The notes under the pieces: model-generated
What the model saw: only the letters and a program-made list of their open reading frames with translations
Database searches by the model: none
What the model was told of the DNA's origin: nothing
Source of the DNA: Granulicella arctica
GTDB lineage: Bacteria; Acidobacteriota; Terriglobia; Terriglobales; Acidobacteriaceae
DNA length: 64,000 nt
Reading direction: 5' to 3'
Assembly (NCBI RefSeq): GCF_025685605.1
Contig: NZ_JAGTUT010000001.1
Location: 3,658,001-3,722,000 of the forward strand
Program-made: the position numbers and the translations under genes
Shown: piece by piece, positions 9,402 to 18,427 of the stretch
Numbering within the stretch: the first letter of the stretch is position 1
Layout of the letters: every line of letters starts with the position of its first letter

Positions 9402-9429
9402 GCCATGAAAGTCCTGAGACTTTCATGGC
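9402..9429. repeat. Perfect 12-bp inverted repeat with 4-base loop
   Basis: GCCATGAAAGTC and GACTTTCATGGC form a perfect hairpin around CTGA between the yajQ-like stop and the prenyl synthase start. No T-run follows on either strand, so it is not a standard terminator; it may be an RNA stability or processing element. Confidence 0.6.
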
Positions 9430-9447
9430 GTGGCGCGGAAATAAGAG

Positions 9448-9948
9448 CTAGGTAGAGCGGAAGTTGACGAACTGTAGTTCGACGCCGATGTCCTTGCCGC
9501 GAAGAAGCGCCATGACCTCCTGCAAGACGTCGCGATCCTTGCTGACGACGCGTACGGTGTCGCCCTGGATGCTGGCCTGCGCCTTCTTCTTGGAGTCCTT
9601 GATGGCGGCTACGATGATCTTCGCCTTCTCGGAGGGGATGCCCTGAACGAGCTTGATCTTCTGGCGGACGGAGGAGTTTGAAGCTGGCTCGAGCTTTTCG
9701 TACTCAAGATTCTTGAGCGAGACGCCACGCTTCACAAGCTTCTGCGAGAGGATCTCCTTGACGGCTTCGAGTTTGTACTCGTCCTGTGAGGCAAGCTGGA
9801 TGGTCTCGGTTCCCTCGAGTTCGATCTTGGACTTGGAGTCCTTGAGGTCGAAGCGGGCGTGAACCTCCTTCGAGGCCTGCTCGATGGCGTTCTTGACTTC
9901 CTGAAGGTCTACTTTGCTGACTACGTCGAAGCTGTTATCGGATGCCAT
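9448..9948 (-). CDS. YajQ family nucleotide-binding protein
   Basis: A 166-residue YajQ-family protein, a small two-domain fold; homologues bind cyclic di-GMP or nucleotides and act as transcription partners. The opening SFDVVSKVDLQEVKNAIEQA and the segment ARFDLKDSKSKIELE are highly conserved, as is QGDTVRVVSKDRDVLQ. AAGGAA lies just upstream of the ATG at 9948. The tatD-like gene ends 30 bases upstream on the same strand, so both are probably on one transcript. Confidence 0.95.
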   Translation of the reverse strand: MASDNSFDVVSKVDLQEVKNAIEQASKEVHARFDLKDSKSKIELEGTETIQLASQDEYKLEAVKEILSQKLVKRGVSLKNLEYEKLEPASNSSVRQKIKLVQGIPSEKAKIIVAAIKDSKKKAQASIQGDTVRVVSKDRDVLQEVMALLRGKDIGVELQFVNFRST

Positions 9949-9978
9949 AGATTCCTTGTGTACTGCTGTCGCTCTCTA

Positions 9979-10800
9979 TTATTGCAGGTCGAAGAGGCGT
10001 TTGAAGTTCTCGGTGGTCACTGCTGCAAGTTGTTCTGTTGAGATGCCGCGCAGGTTGGCGAGGTAGGCGGCGGTATGGGTGACGAGGGCGGGTTCATTCT
10101 GCTTGCCGCGGTGCGGGATTGGCGCGAGGAAGGGTGCGTCGGTCTCAACGAGGATGCGATCAGGTGGGGCGGCAACTGCTGCTTCGCGGAGATCGGTGGA
10201 GCGGGGGTAGGTTAGGTTCCCTGCGAACGAGAGGTGGAAGTTGGCGGCGAGGGAGCGCTGCGCCTGGTCGGGAGTGCCGGAGAAGCAGTGCATGATGCCG
10301 CCGGGCCCCTGTACCGGCCAGTGCTTGGCGAGCAGGTCCAGGAGGTCTTCCCAGGCGTCGGCTGTGCCGTACTTCTCCCTGGCTTCTGGCCGGGCAAGCT
10401 CTGAGGTGCGGCAGTGGATAAGGATGGGTTTGCGGGCAGCAGCGGCGATGGCTAACTGGGCGATGAAGGCGGCCTGCTGGGTGGGGATGTCGGGGTTGGC
10501 GGCGTGATAGTAGTCGAGGCCGATCTCGCCGATGGCGATGCAGCGTGGGTCTTCGGCCAGGGCGGCTAGTTTGGCGAGGGCTTCGGGGGTGGCATTCGCG
10601 GCCTCCTGGGGGTGGATGCCGGCGCTGGCGTAGATCCAGTCGTGCTGCCTTGCGATGTCTAACGCCCGGTGCATGGTGTCGGGGCCGTCGCCTATGCCGA
10701 TGGCGAGGAGGGTCTGGACCCCGGCGTCACGGGCTCGGGTGAGGACGGCATGGAGGTCTTCATAGTCGTCGAGGTGGCAGTGGGAGTCGGTGAGATGCAT
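9979..10800 (-). CDS. TatD family metal-dependent hydrolase
   Basis: The 273-residue amidohydrolase-fold protein starts with the metal-binding DSHCHLD. It has the further family marks IGEIGLDYYH, LIHCRTS, MHCFSG and VETDAPFLAP. TatD proteins are 3'-5' DNases or D-aminoacyl-tRNA deacylase-like enzymes used in DNA repair or quality control; the exact activity here is not determined. It starts the pair with the YajQ-like gene. Confidence 0.93.
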   Translation of the reverse strand: MHLTDSHCHLDDYEDLHAVLTRARDAGVQTLLAIGIGDGPDTMHRALDIARQHDWIYASAGIHPQEAANATPEALAKLAALAEDPRCIAIGEIGLDYYHAANPDIPTQQAAFIAQLAIAAAARKPILIHCRTSELARPEAREKYGTADAWEDLLDLLAKHWPVQGPGGIMHCFSGTPDQAQRSLAANFHLSFAGNLTYPRSTDLREAAVAAPPDRILVETDAPFLAPIPHRGKQNEPALVTHTAAYLANLRGISTEQLAAVTTENFKRLFDLQ

Positions 10801-10854
10801 GGTCTGTTTCAGGGTACAGGGTGAAGGTGACCGATATAGTTCGGGTCGGATAGT

Positions 10855-11330
10855 ATGTCTCGCATGACAACTATGAACCGTCGTGATCTGTGTGTGGCTC
10901 TCTCCGCGTTTGCGGCGATGGGCTCTATGATGGCCGAGGCGCAGGCTGGTCCTGCGGCAGGGGCGGATGGCAAGCTATCGAAGTCGGTGGTCTACAAGTA
11001 CAGCGCGCTGCCGGTGAAGAACTATGCGAATGGCGGGAGCGGGCGGCAGGTGCTTTCGGGGACGCTGCCTACGGGGGAGTTCGTTGAGGTGCACGAGACG
11101 CTGCTTCCGGCGGGGCAGATGCCGCATCCCCCGCACAAGCATAGCCATAGCGAGTTCCTGCTGATTCGCGAGGGGCAGCTTTCCTTTATCAACGATGGCA
11201 TTCCGGAGCCGGTAAGCGTTGGGGATGTATGTTTACGGCCTCAAACGTAATGCATGGGTTGAAGAATGTCGGGACCACAACGGCGAGCTACTTTGTCGTG
11301 GCGGTCGGGGTACAGACCAAGGAGACCTAG
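10855..11330 (+). pseudogene. Exported cupin protein, broken by a one-base frameshift
   Basis: The first frame runs to a stop at 11250 and encodes a Tat-like leader (MNRRDLCVALSAFAAMG) and most of a cupin barrel, with the metal-type motif [13 protein letters not shown] and a second strand set. At about 11228 the reading frame slips: inserting one base after GATGTA restores [16 protein letters not shown] and runs on to KET and a TAG at 11328-11330, a natural cupin C-terminus. So either the gene carries a real single-base deletion or the base was lost in sequencing. Start may be 10855, 10864 or 10873; the last fits the Tat leader best. Confidence 0.8.
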
Positions 11331-11444
11331 CGAGAGATTTGTTTTTCCATAAGTCCGAAAGTCTTCATAACATTGGACTTAGATGTGGACCTGTCTCCAG
11401 GTATAAGTTCGCCAACATTAACAACTAAATCAACTTTTCCTGAG

Positions 11445-13763
11445 CTACCGGACGCGGGATCCAAGCGCGAGGTCTTCGGTGTCGGGGAAGGTGGTTAGGA
11501 CTGGCTTTGTATTGTCGCCTGAGGAGGCGGCGAGGAGCATGCCATGGGACTCAAGACCGCGCATCTTGCGGGGTGCGAGGTTTGCTATGATGACGATCCG
11601 TCGCCCGATCAGCTCTTCCGGTGTGTACCATTCTGCGATGCCGGAGAGGATCTGACGTTGTTCATATCCTAGATCAACTTCCAGCCGTAAAAGCTTGTCC
11701 GCTTTGGGGATACGCTCGGCGATAGTGATCTTTGCGACGCGGAGATCGATCTTGACGAAGTCGTCGATGGCGATCTGCGGGGTGTCCGGGGTTGCGGTGG
11801 CGAGGGCGGCCGCGACGAAGGGGCCTGATGCTGGAGCGTCGGTGTGCGAGGTGTGGAGGCGCTCGGTGGTGACGGCGTGGGAGCCGGCGACGAAGGCCCC
11901 GGGATTTGGCTCGGCGAGTGTGGCGGTGCGGGGACCGGCAGCGGGATCGTTCGAGTCGTGGTGCTCAGGTAGGGTGGGGTTGAGTTCGTCGATGAGGGTG
12001 GATTTGGGAGCCTTGCTGGCTTCGATGTCGGTCATGATCTGGGCGAGTCCTTTATCTGCTCGGGGGAAGATGGGGCCAAGTGGGCCGAGCTTGGTGCCGG
12101 GTTGGAGGCCGCCCCATTTTAGGTCCTTTAGCTTACCGTTTGCAGCGGCTTGTTCTATGTCCCCGAGGCCGAGTTGGAGCCAGACTTTGGCGGTGGCGTT
12201 CGGGAGAATTGGGTAGAGGAGGGCGGTGAGAACACGGATGCTCTCACTGGCGGCGTAAAGAACAGTCTCAAGTTTCAGCTTGTCCGTGGGATCTTCTGAC
12301 TTTGCCAGTTTCCAAGGTGCGGCACTGGAGATTAGTCCATCCACTGCACCCAAAAAGAACCATAGGTCTTGGGTCGCGCCTGAGAAGTCATACCGCTCAA
12401 ACTTCTTATGAACCTGATCAATGACATCCCATCCCGATGGATCGTTCTGCGCAGCGTCGCCTTTGCCTGGGATTGCTCCATCGAAGTTCGACTTGATCAT
12501 AGCCAATGTACGGCTAACGAGATTGCCGTAGCCGTTGGCCAAGTCGGCGTTGTAGCGGGTGATCATGGCTTTGAAGCTGAAGCTGCCGTCCTGTCCGAAG
12601 GGGATTTCGCGGAGCAGGAAGTAGCGGAGGATGTCGGTGGCGAAGAGGTCCTGTTCGTGCTTCCAGTGTTCGTCGCTGAACTCTGGCCCGGGACCGTCAA
12701 GGGGCTTGGGCAGCAGGGTGCCGAAGGCGTCGAGGATTGTTTCGGTGCGGACGATATTGCCCTTGGACTTCGACATTTTGCTGTCGTCGAAAAGGAGCCA
12801 GCCGTGGGCTGTGACTGCTTTTGGCAGGGGCAGGTTGGCGGCGAGCAGGAAGGCGGGCCAGTAGACGCAGTGAAAGCGGATGATCTCTTTGCCGACGAGG
12901 TGGAGGTCTGCTGGCCAGTACTTCTCAAACTTGGCTATGTCTTCAGGTGCTTCGCTGCCGTAGCCCATGGCAGTCATGTAGTTGGCGAGGGCGTCTAGCC
13001 AGACATAGATGACGTGCTTTTCCTGGGTCTCGCTGGCGGCTGGCTCAGGGACTGGGATTCCCCAGGTGAAGGAGCTTCGGGAGACGGAGAGGTCGCGGAG
13101 TGCTCCGGGAACGTAGGCTTTGCCTGAGGCGGAGATGGCGAGGACTTCGCCCGCTTCTGTCGCCTCGGCTACATTGCCGCGAAGGAAGCTGAGGACTTCA
13201 TTTTTGCGGGACTCGGGCTGGATGTGGAGGGTGTCGGACTCGATGAGGTCGAGGAGCTTCTCCTGATACTCGGAGAGCTTGAAGAAGAAGTTTTCTTCGG
13301 TGACGGTTTCGGTGGGGCGGCCGTCGGGGCCGATGGTGCCGGGTGGGCCCTCGATGAACATCTCCTCGCCGATGGAGTATTGGCCGGTGTAGGAGCTGAG
13401 GTAGATCTGGCCGCGGGCGTGGAGGTCGGCGAAGAGCTTTTGGGCGCCTTGTTTATGGCGGGGGTCGGTGGTGCGGATGTAGTCGTTGTAGGTGAGGCCC
13501 ATGCGGTCCCAGAGGGTGCGGAAGGCTGCGGAGACTTCGTCGGCGAAGGCTTGCGGCGGAATACCTGCGGCGGCGGCGCTGCGCTCGATCTTCTGGCCGT
13601 GCTCATCGGTGCCGGTGAGGAAGAAGGTGTCGTCTCCCATGAGGCGGTGGCGGCGGGCGATGGTGTCGGCTACGAGGGTGGTGTAGGCGTGGCCGATGTG
13701 GGGGCGCGCGTTGACGTAGTAGATCGGCGTGGTGAGATAGAACTTTTGTGGGGTGGCAGGCAT
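11445..13763 (-). CDS. metG: Methionyl-tRNA synthetase
   Basis: A 772-residue class I synthetase that charges tRNA-Met. The ATP-binding HIGH motif is in ARPHIGHAYTTL near residue 22, and the second signature is FDDSKMSKSKGN. The zinc-knuckle cysteines of some MetRS forms are replaced (QYSIGEEMF), so this is a zinc-free type in that loop. After the anticodon-binding helices, a Pro/Thr/Ala-rich linker joins a C-terminal tRNA-binding (EMAP-like) domain from about residue 665 (IDDFVKIDLRVAKI). Start 13763 (MPATPQKFYL) is chosen over an upstream in-frame codon at 13802 because family members begin here. Confidence 0.96.
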   Translation of the reverse strand: MPATPQKFYLTTPIYYVNARPHIGHAYTTLVADTIARRHRLMGDDTFFLTGTDEHGQKIERSAAAAGIPPQAFADEVSAAFRTLWDRMGLTYNDYIRTTDPRHKQGAQKLFADLHARGQIYLSSYTGQYSIGEEMFIEGPPGTIGPDGRPTETVTEENFFFKLSEYQEKLLDLIESDTLHIQPESRKNEVLSFLRGNVAEATEAGEVLAISASGKAYVPGALRDLSVSRSSFTWGIPVPEPAASETQEKHVIYVWLDALANYMTAMGYGSEAPEDIAKFEKYWPADLHLVGKEIIRFHCVYWPAFLLAANLPLPKAVTAHGWLLFDDSKMSKSKGNIVRTETILDAFGTLLPKPLDGPGPEFSDEHWKHEQDLFATDILRYFLLREIPFGQDGSFSFKAMITRYNADLANGYGNLVSRTLAMIKSNFDGAIPGKGDAAQNDPSGWDVIDQVHKKFERYDFSGATQDLWFFLGAVDGLISSAAPWKLAKSEDPTDKLKLETVLYAASESIRVLTALLYPILPNATAKVWLQLGLGDIEQAAANGKLKDLKWGGLQPGTKLGPLGPIFPRADKGLAQIMTDIEASKAPKSTLIDELNPTLPEHHDSNDPAAGPRTATLAEPNPGAFVAGSHAVTTERLHTSHTDAPASGPFVAAALATATPDTPQIAIDDFVKIDLRVAKITIAERIPKADKLLRLEVDLGYEQRQILSGIAEWYTPEELIGRRIVIIANLAPRKMRGLESHGMLLAASSGDNTKPVLTTFPDTEDLALGSRVR

Positions 13764-13790
13764 TGGAATGGTCAGTTTAGCAGTACAGAC

Positions 13791-13926
13791 AAGGCTTAAC
13801 ACCGATCAGTGCGGATGACACCGATCCAAGACAGGGGCTTACCGCGGGTTATCGCGGATGAACGCTGATTTTGGAGGATGAGGGCAAGGGCAAACACAGG
13901 TTCCCATCGGGAATGACAAACAAGAA
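13791..13926. repeat. Dispersed intergenic repeat, copy A
   Basis: Two modules between metG and the MFS gene. 13791-13870 begins AAGGCTTAACACCGATC and contains GCGGATGACACCGATC. 13890-13926 is built around TTCCCATCGGGAATG. Both modules recur in the same order at 31390-31509. Confidence 0.85.
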
Positions 13927-13948
13927 GACAAACGAACACCGGAACCGC

Positions 13949-15283
13949 TTAGGCGGCTTTGCGGGTTGCGCCGAGGCGTGGGACGAGGAGTTGGAAGATG
14001 GCCAGGGCGGTGATGTAGGAGAAGCCGCCGAGGAGGAAGATGAGGAGCGGGTGGAGGGCGAAGTAGTGGGAGACGATCCAGGTGAAGATGGCTCCGCCGA
14101 CTGCGCCTGCGGCTCCGCCGATGCCGACGACGGTGGAGACGGCTGAGGAGGGGAACATGTCCGTTGGGGTGGAGAAGATATTGGCGGACCAGCCTTGATG
14201 CGCGGCGGCGGCGAGGGAGAAGAGGGCGATTGCGGGCCAGGGATTGGTGGCGAAGATGGTGTGCATGTGCGGGACGAGCATGATGGGCAGGACGCAGAGG
14301 GCGCAGATGAGCATGGCGAATTTGCGGCCGGAGTTGACGCTGTGGCCCTGCTTCATGCGAAAGCCGGAGAGCCAGCCACCGCCGATGGAGCCGACGCTGG
14401 AGACGCTGTAGATGACGATGAGGGGATATTTGGCGTGGTTGAGGTCCAAGCCGTAGTTCTCGTTGAGGAACTTGGGGAGGTAGAAGAGGTAGAACCACCA
14501 GATCGGGTCGGTGAGTGCTTTGCCGATGGCGAAGGCGTAGAGCTCGCGGGTTTTGGCGAGGCGGCGGAAGAGGTCGAAGAAGCCGGCGCGTTCGGCGAGG
14601 GGAACGACTGGTTCGAGGTTCGCCTGCGTCTGCGTGGAGCCGCGACGGAGACGGTTGTAGGGAAAGAAGAGCCAGAGGACGAGCCAGAGGATGCCCATCG
14701 AGCCGGTGCAGAGGAAGGCGGAGCGCCAGCCGAAGCGCGAGGTGACGGCGGCGATGAGGATGGGGGCGATAAAGAAGGAGGCGTTCGAGCCGGAGTTGAA
14801 GAGGCCGGTGGCGAGGGCGCGTTCCTCGGAGGGAAACCATTCGGTGGTGGCTTTGATGGCGGCGGGGAAGTTACCGGCTTCGCCTAGTCCGAGGAGAGCG
14901 CGGGCGATGCAGAAGCCGAGAACGGAGGCGACGAGGGAGTGGCTGAGCGAGGCAAGGGCCCAGACGCCGATGGCCACGGCGTAGCCGACTTTGGTGCCAA
15001 CCTTGTCGATGATGCGACCGGCGGTGAGGAGACCGACTCCGTAAGCGATCTGGAAGCAGATGATGATGCGACCGTAGTTGAGGTTGTAGAGGTATTGGAG
15101 CTTGGGGTCGACACCGCGAAGCCAACCCATGAAGGGAAGGTGAAGCTGGGGCTCGATGAGGGAGAGGACCGAGCGGTCCATGTAGTTGATGGTGGTGGCG
15201 AGGAAGAGGAGGCCGCAGACGAACCAGCGGATGTTGGCGCTCTGGGTATCGTTCGAGGTGAAGCCGATGTTCTGTGTGGCCAT
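13949..15283 (-). CDS. MFS transporter, anion:cation symporter (ExuT-like) family
   Basis: A 444-residue 12-helix permease. The first transmembrane segment (IRWFVCGLLFLATTINYMDR, with the conserved NYMDRSVLS) and the loop DKVGTKVGYAVAIGVWA are hallmarks of the ACS family, whose members import hexuronates, galactonate or related sugar acids with protons. A loop insert around FMGWLRGVDPKLQYL lies between helices 1 and 2. The gene is isolated on the minus strand. The substrate is inferred only at family level; nearby glycosidases suggest a role in plant polysaccharide use. Confidence 0.85.
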   Translation of the reverse strand: MATQNIGFTSNDTQSANIRWFVCGLLFLATTINYMDRSVLSLIEPQLHLPFMGWLRGVDPKLQYLYNLNYGRIIICFQIAYGVGLLTAGRIIDKVGTKVGYAVAIGVWALASLSHSLVASVLGFCIARALLGLGEAGNFPAAIKATTEWFPSEERALATGLFNSGSNASFFIAPILIAAVTSRFGWRSAFLCTGSMGILWLVLWLFFPYNRLRRGSTQTQANLEPVVPLAERAGFFDLFRRLAKTRELYAFAIGKALTDPIWWFYLFYLPKFLNENYGLDLNHAKYPLIVIYSVSSVGSIGGGWLSGFRMKQGHSVNSGRKFAMLICALCVLPIMLVPHMHTIFATNPWPAIALFSLAAAAHQGWSANIFSTPTDMFPSSAVSTVVGIGGAAGAVGGAIFTWIVSHYFALHPLLIFLLGGFSYITALAIFQLLVPRLGATRKAA

Positions 15284-15401
15284 TCTTCGGGAGGCTCCAG
15301 CGACTGGTCAGGTTGAGCGGTGAGAACGACTTGGGGTGAGGATAGCGGTTGGAGTGCTGCTGCGGCAAGGAAGCCGCATCTTAGCGGGTGAGGTTTGCGC
15401 G

Positions 15402-15845
15402 ATGATGTGGTTGAGCTTTCTGGCGGCGCTGGCAGCGGGAGCGGCGAATCCCTTTCAGTCGGGTACGAATGCGGGGTTGAACAGGCAGCTTGGTCAGCCG
15501 CTTTGGGCGGGACTGATCGTGTATGTTTCGGGTGTTCTGGGACTGCTGCTGATGCTGGCATTTGTGCGGCAGCCTTTGCCGACGATGGCGCATATTGCAG
15601 CGGTAAAGCCCTGGGCCTGGCTCGGTGGATTGATCAGTATTGGTTCAACCTTGGCTGGCTTGGTGTTGGCGCAGCGGTTGGGATCTGCGAACTTTACGGG
15701 GCTTACGCTGACGGCTTCGCTGGTGACTTCGGTGGTGCTGGACCAGATGGGCTGGATTGGTTTCAGGCAGCATGCGGCTTCGCCTGGAAGACTAATTGGG
15801 TGTGGGTTGATGGTTGTCGGGGTCTGGATGATTTCTCGGTATTAG
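15402..15845 (+). CDS. YdcZ (DUF606) family small membrane transporter
   Basis: A 147-residue, five-helix membrane protein of the DMT/DUF606 type: AALAAGAANPFQSGTNAGLN in the first helix, then alternating hydrophobic segments ending LIGCGLMVVGVWMI. These proteins often occur as pairs or dimers and their substrates are mostly unknown. The start at 15402 or 15405 follows GCGGGTGAGG. An in-frame start at 15336 would add a non-hydrophobic leader and is less likely. Confidence 0.85.
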   Translation: MMWLSFLAALAAGAANPFQSGTNAGLNRQLGQPLWAGLIVYVSGVLGLLLMLAFVRQPLPTMAHIAAVKPWAWLGGLISIGSTLAGLVLAQRLGSANFTGLTLTASLVTSVVLDQMGWIGFRQHAASPGRLIGCGLMVVGVWMISRY

Positions 15846-15960
15846 CTGCTGGAAGTAGTACCCCACCCCCTCCGTACCTGAAGTACCAAAGTATTCATTC
15901 GAGGTGGGTTAGGGGGGTACCTGGTATGGACTCGATTGAGGTGCGTACGAGCTTCAGTCA

Positions 15961-15990
15961 AAAAGGCATGCCTGTGGAGGCATGCCTTTT
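15961..15990. terminator. Bidirectional terminator between convergent genes
   Basis: AAAAGGCATGCCT and AGGCATGCCTTTT form a perfect 13-bp hairpin with a 4-base loop. A-run on one side and T-run on the other make it usable from both strands. It lies between the YdcZ-like gene and the fucosidase, which converge here. Confidence 0.85.
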
Positions 15991-16006
15991 GTCAAACAGG
16001 TTGCTT

Positions 16007-17470
16007 TTATTTGGTGGTGTTGAGGACGAGGACGGTGGCGATTGGATCGAGGGCCTGGCTGGGTAGGGCTACGTCGATCGCGGTGCCGGTGTGGGTGACT
16101 TTGAGGGCTTTGTGGGATTTGTCGGCGAGCAGGTAGGCGCTGGTGACGGTGCGGGGGGATTTGGCGTCCTTCATGTCGAGGTGGAAGGTGCTGCCGGGCC
16201 ACTTGAAGAGGGTGATGTAGATCTTGTCGGGAGCGGTGGTGCTGCGCCATTCCCAGGTTGTGTTGAATTTGGGCTGGCCCTTCTTATCTTTCTCGGTGGT
16301 GCTGTAGCTGCCGGTTTCGGCTCCGAAGAGGGTGGGGTGGGTGCCGTAGAGGGCGGCTCCGTTGACGGCTGTCCACTTGCCGACCTGCTGCAGGCGCTCG
16401 ACCTCGGGGGCGGGGACGGTGCCGTGGGAGTCGGGGCCGATGTTGAGGAGGTAGTTGCCACCTTTGCTGGCGATGTCGACCAGGTTGCGGATGAGGGTTT
16501 CGGTCGACTTGAAGTTGGTGTCGTTGGTCTTGTAGCCCCAGGTGTCGTTCATGGTCATGCAGGACTCCCAGTCGAGACCGGGATAGCCGTTCGGCGGGAT
16601 GAACTGTTCGGGGGTTTCGGTGTCACCCTTGTAGCCGCCGCCGAGGCGATTGTTCCAGATGAGGTTGGGGTGCTTGTTGAGGAGGGCGACGATTTCGCCG
16701 GCGAGGGCGGGGGTCATGTCGTCTGTGGGGGTGTCGAACCAGATGACGACGGGGAAGTCGGTGCTGTAGTTGGTGAGAAGCTCTTCCATCTGGGGGATGG
16801 CCTTCTTGTGGAGATAGTCAGCGAAGCTGCCATCCTGGGCAGCGGGATCCCAATGGTGGCTCGGTAGATCGTGATTGCCGGTCTTGTAGGCTGCGCCACC
16901 GGGAGCGGTCCAGTCCTGATCCTGCGAGTAGTAGAAGCCGAGTTTGAGGCCCTGCTTTTTGCACTCGGCTGCGAGTTCTTTGAGGGGGTCGCGGTGGTAG
17001 GGGGTGGCGGCGACGATGTTGAAGGGGTCGGCCTTGGAGTCGAACATGGCGAAGCCGTCGTGGTGCTTGGCGGTGATGACGATGTACTTCATGCCGGCGG
17101 ACTTGGCGAGTGCGACGATGTCGTGTGCGTTGAAGGCGGTGGGATTGAATTGGGTGGCGAGGGCCTTGTAGTCCGCTACGGGGATGGACTCGTGGTTCAT
17201 GATCCACTCGCCGATCTCCGGGTCGGCGTGGCCTTTCCAGACTCCGGCGGGGATGGAGTAGAGGCCCCAGTGGATGAACATGCCGAAGCGGGCGTCGCGC
17301 CACCAGGCCATGCGGGCGTCACGCTGGGCTGGCGTTTCGGTGTCCTGAACGGCGGGGACGGGATGGGCCGCGGAGGTGGCGATGCGATTGCCTTCAAGCT
17401 GGGCTACGGCGGGAAGGGTGAAGGCGGCCAGGAGAGTGGCGGTGGCGATGGTGCGGCTTGCGATATTCAC
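16007..17470 (-). CDS. Exported alpha-L-fucosidase, GH29
   Basis: A 487-residue glycoside hydrolase family 29 enzyme, predicted to release terminal L-fucose. An N-terminal signal peptide (TIATATLLAAFTLPAVAQ) is followed by DARFGMFIHWGLYSIPAGVW, the KYIVITAKHHDGFAMF block and FPVVIWFDTP, where the Asp after WF is the expected nucleophile. The C-terminal part is a beta-sandwich. The start codon is GTG. It may work with the second GH29 at 54.5 kb and the GH3 at 44.9 kb on plant or microbial glycans. No adjacent sugar-binding or regulatory gene is seen. Confidence 0.93.
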   Translation of the reverse strand: MNIASRTIATATLLAAFTLPAVAQLEGNRIATSAAHPVPAVQDTETPAQRDARMAWWRDARFGMFIHWGLYSIPAGVWKGHADPEIGEWIMNHESIPVADYKALATQFNPTAFNAHDIVALAKSAGMKYIVITAKHHDGFAMFDSKADPFNIVAATPYHRDPLKELAAECKKQGLKLGFYYSQDQDWTAPGGAAYKTGNHDLPSHHWDPAAQDGSFADYLHKKAIPQMEELLTNYSTDFPVVIWFDTPTDDMTPALAGEIVALLNKHPNLIWNNRLGGGYKGDTETPEQFIPPNGYPGLDWESCMTMNDTWGYKTNDTNFKSTETLIRNLVDIASKGGNYLLNIGPDSHGTVPAPEVERLQQVGKWTAVNGAALYGTHPTLFGAETGSYSTTEKDKKGQPKFNTTWEWRSTTAPDKIYITLFKWPGSTFHLDMKDAKSPRTVTSAYLLADKSHKALKVTHTGTAIDVALPSQALDPIATVLVLNTTK

Positions 17471-17587
17471 GGAGGTCCCTCGTGGTCAGGTGATGGCACG
17501 GGAATTATATGTGAAAAAGATTGTTTACTGGCGGACGTGTTTGATTGGTGGTGAATGTGGGTGATTTTGGGGTTCATCAGGGAGGGA

Positions 17588-17724
17588 GACGCGGTTCCCT
17601 TTGGGAAAGGCAACTAGAACGGGAGGGCAACGGCAGAGGCAGCCGCAGGTCCTTCGACTTCGCTCAGGATGACAGTTTTGTGGTGGCAACTGCAGGCGTT
17701 TCCACTTCGCTCTGGATGACAGTT
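17588..17724. repeat. Short intergenic repeat modules
   Basis: 17588-17612 resembles the TTCCC-loop-GGGAA module of the repeats at 13.9 and 31.5 kb. 17648-17677 and 17695-17724 are two diverged copies of a 30-base unit sharing ACTTCGCTC and GGATGACAGTT. All lie in the 277-base gap between the fucosidase and the hydrolase. Confidence 0.65.
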
Positions 17725-17747
17725 TGTGATGAATGGGTGTGGGGTGG

Positions 17748-18398
17748 CTAGAGGCGTTTTCCGAGGAAGGTGGCTGTGGCCTGGAGGATGCGAAGTTGGG
17801 CGGTGGGGGAGAAGTGGTGGCCTTCGTTGGGGAAGAGCTGGATCTGGTGGGGGATGTCGAGGCGGGTGAGGAGGTCGTCGAGTGTGCGGGCTCGAGAGAC
17901 AGGGACTATGGTGTCCTGCTCGCCGTGGAGGATGAGCGTGGGTGGGAAGGTGGCTGTGGCTCCGGCGATGTAGTCTCCGTCGAGACCGCCGGAGACTTCG
18001 ACGATGGCGCGGACGCGGCGGCGGTTGGGGAGGGTGGCGTGGGCGAGGGAGAGGAAGGCTCCGAGGGAGATGCCGAGGAGGGCGATGCGGCGGGGGTTGA
18101 CGGTGGGGCGGGCGGCGATGGCTTCGAGGGCGTCACTGAGGGTGTCGAGCCAGAGGGGGACGTGGACGCCATCGAGGATGGTGGCGGTGTCGGCGCGGAT
18201 GGTGCCGGTTCGCTCGAAGTAGTGGACGGCGTAGAGGGCGACGCCGAGGCGGGTGATGAAGGGAGCGATGCTATCGAGCCAGAAGGAGATGTTGCCGCCT
18301 GATCCGTGGACGAGGAGGACAGCTGGGAAGGGACCGGGGCCTGCTGGCTCGATCTGGTCGAGGCGGATAGTCTTGTCTCCGCTTTGGAAGGTGATCAT
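17748..18398 (-). CDS. Dienelactone hydrolase-like alpha/beta hydrolase
   Basis: A 216-residue serine hydrolase of the alpha/beta fold. The oxyanion strand AVLLVHGSGG, the nucleophile elbow GISLG, the acid in LHGEQDTIVPV and the catalytic His in NEGHHF are all visible in the right order. No signal peptide, so cytoplasmic. Dienelactone-hydrolase relatives cleave small esters or lactones; the substrate is unknown. It diverges from the MeaB-epimerase fusion with a 29-base gap, leaving little room for separate promoters. Confidence 0.85.
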   Translation of the reverse strand: MITFQSGDKTIRLDQIEPAGPGPFPAVLLVHGSGGNISFWLDSIAPFITRLGVALYAVHYFERTGTIRADTATILDGVHVPLWLDTLSDALEAIAARPTVNPRRIALLGISLGAFLSLAHATLPNRRRVRAIVEVSGGLDGDYIAGATATFPPTLILHGEQDTIVPVSRARTLDDLLTRLDIPHQIQLFPNEGHHFSPTAQLRILQATATFLGKRL

Positions 18399-18427
18399 GC
18401 AGATGGGATGCCGGGGGTGCGGGGAGG

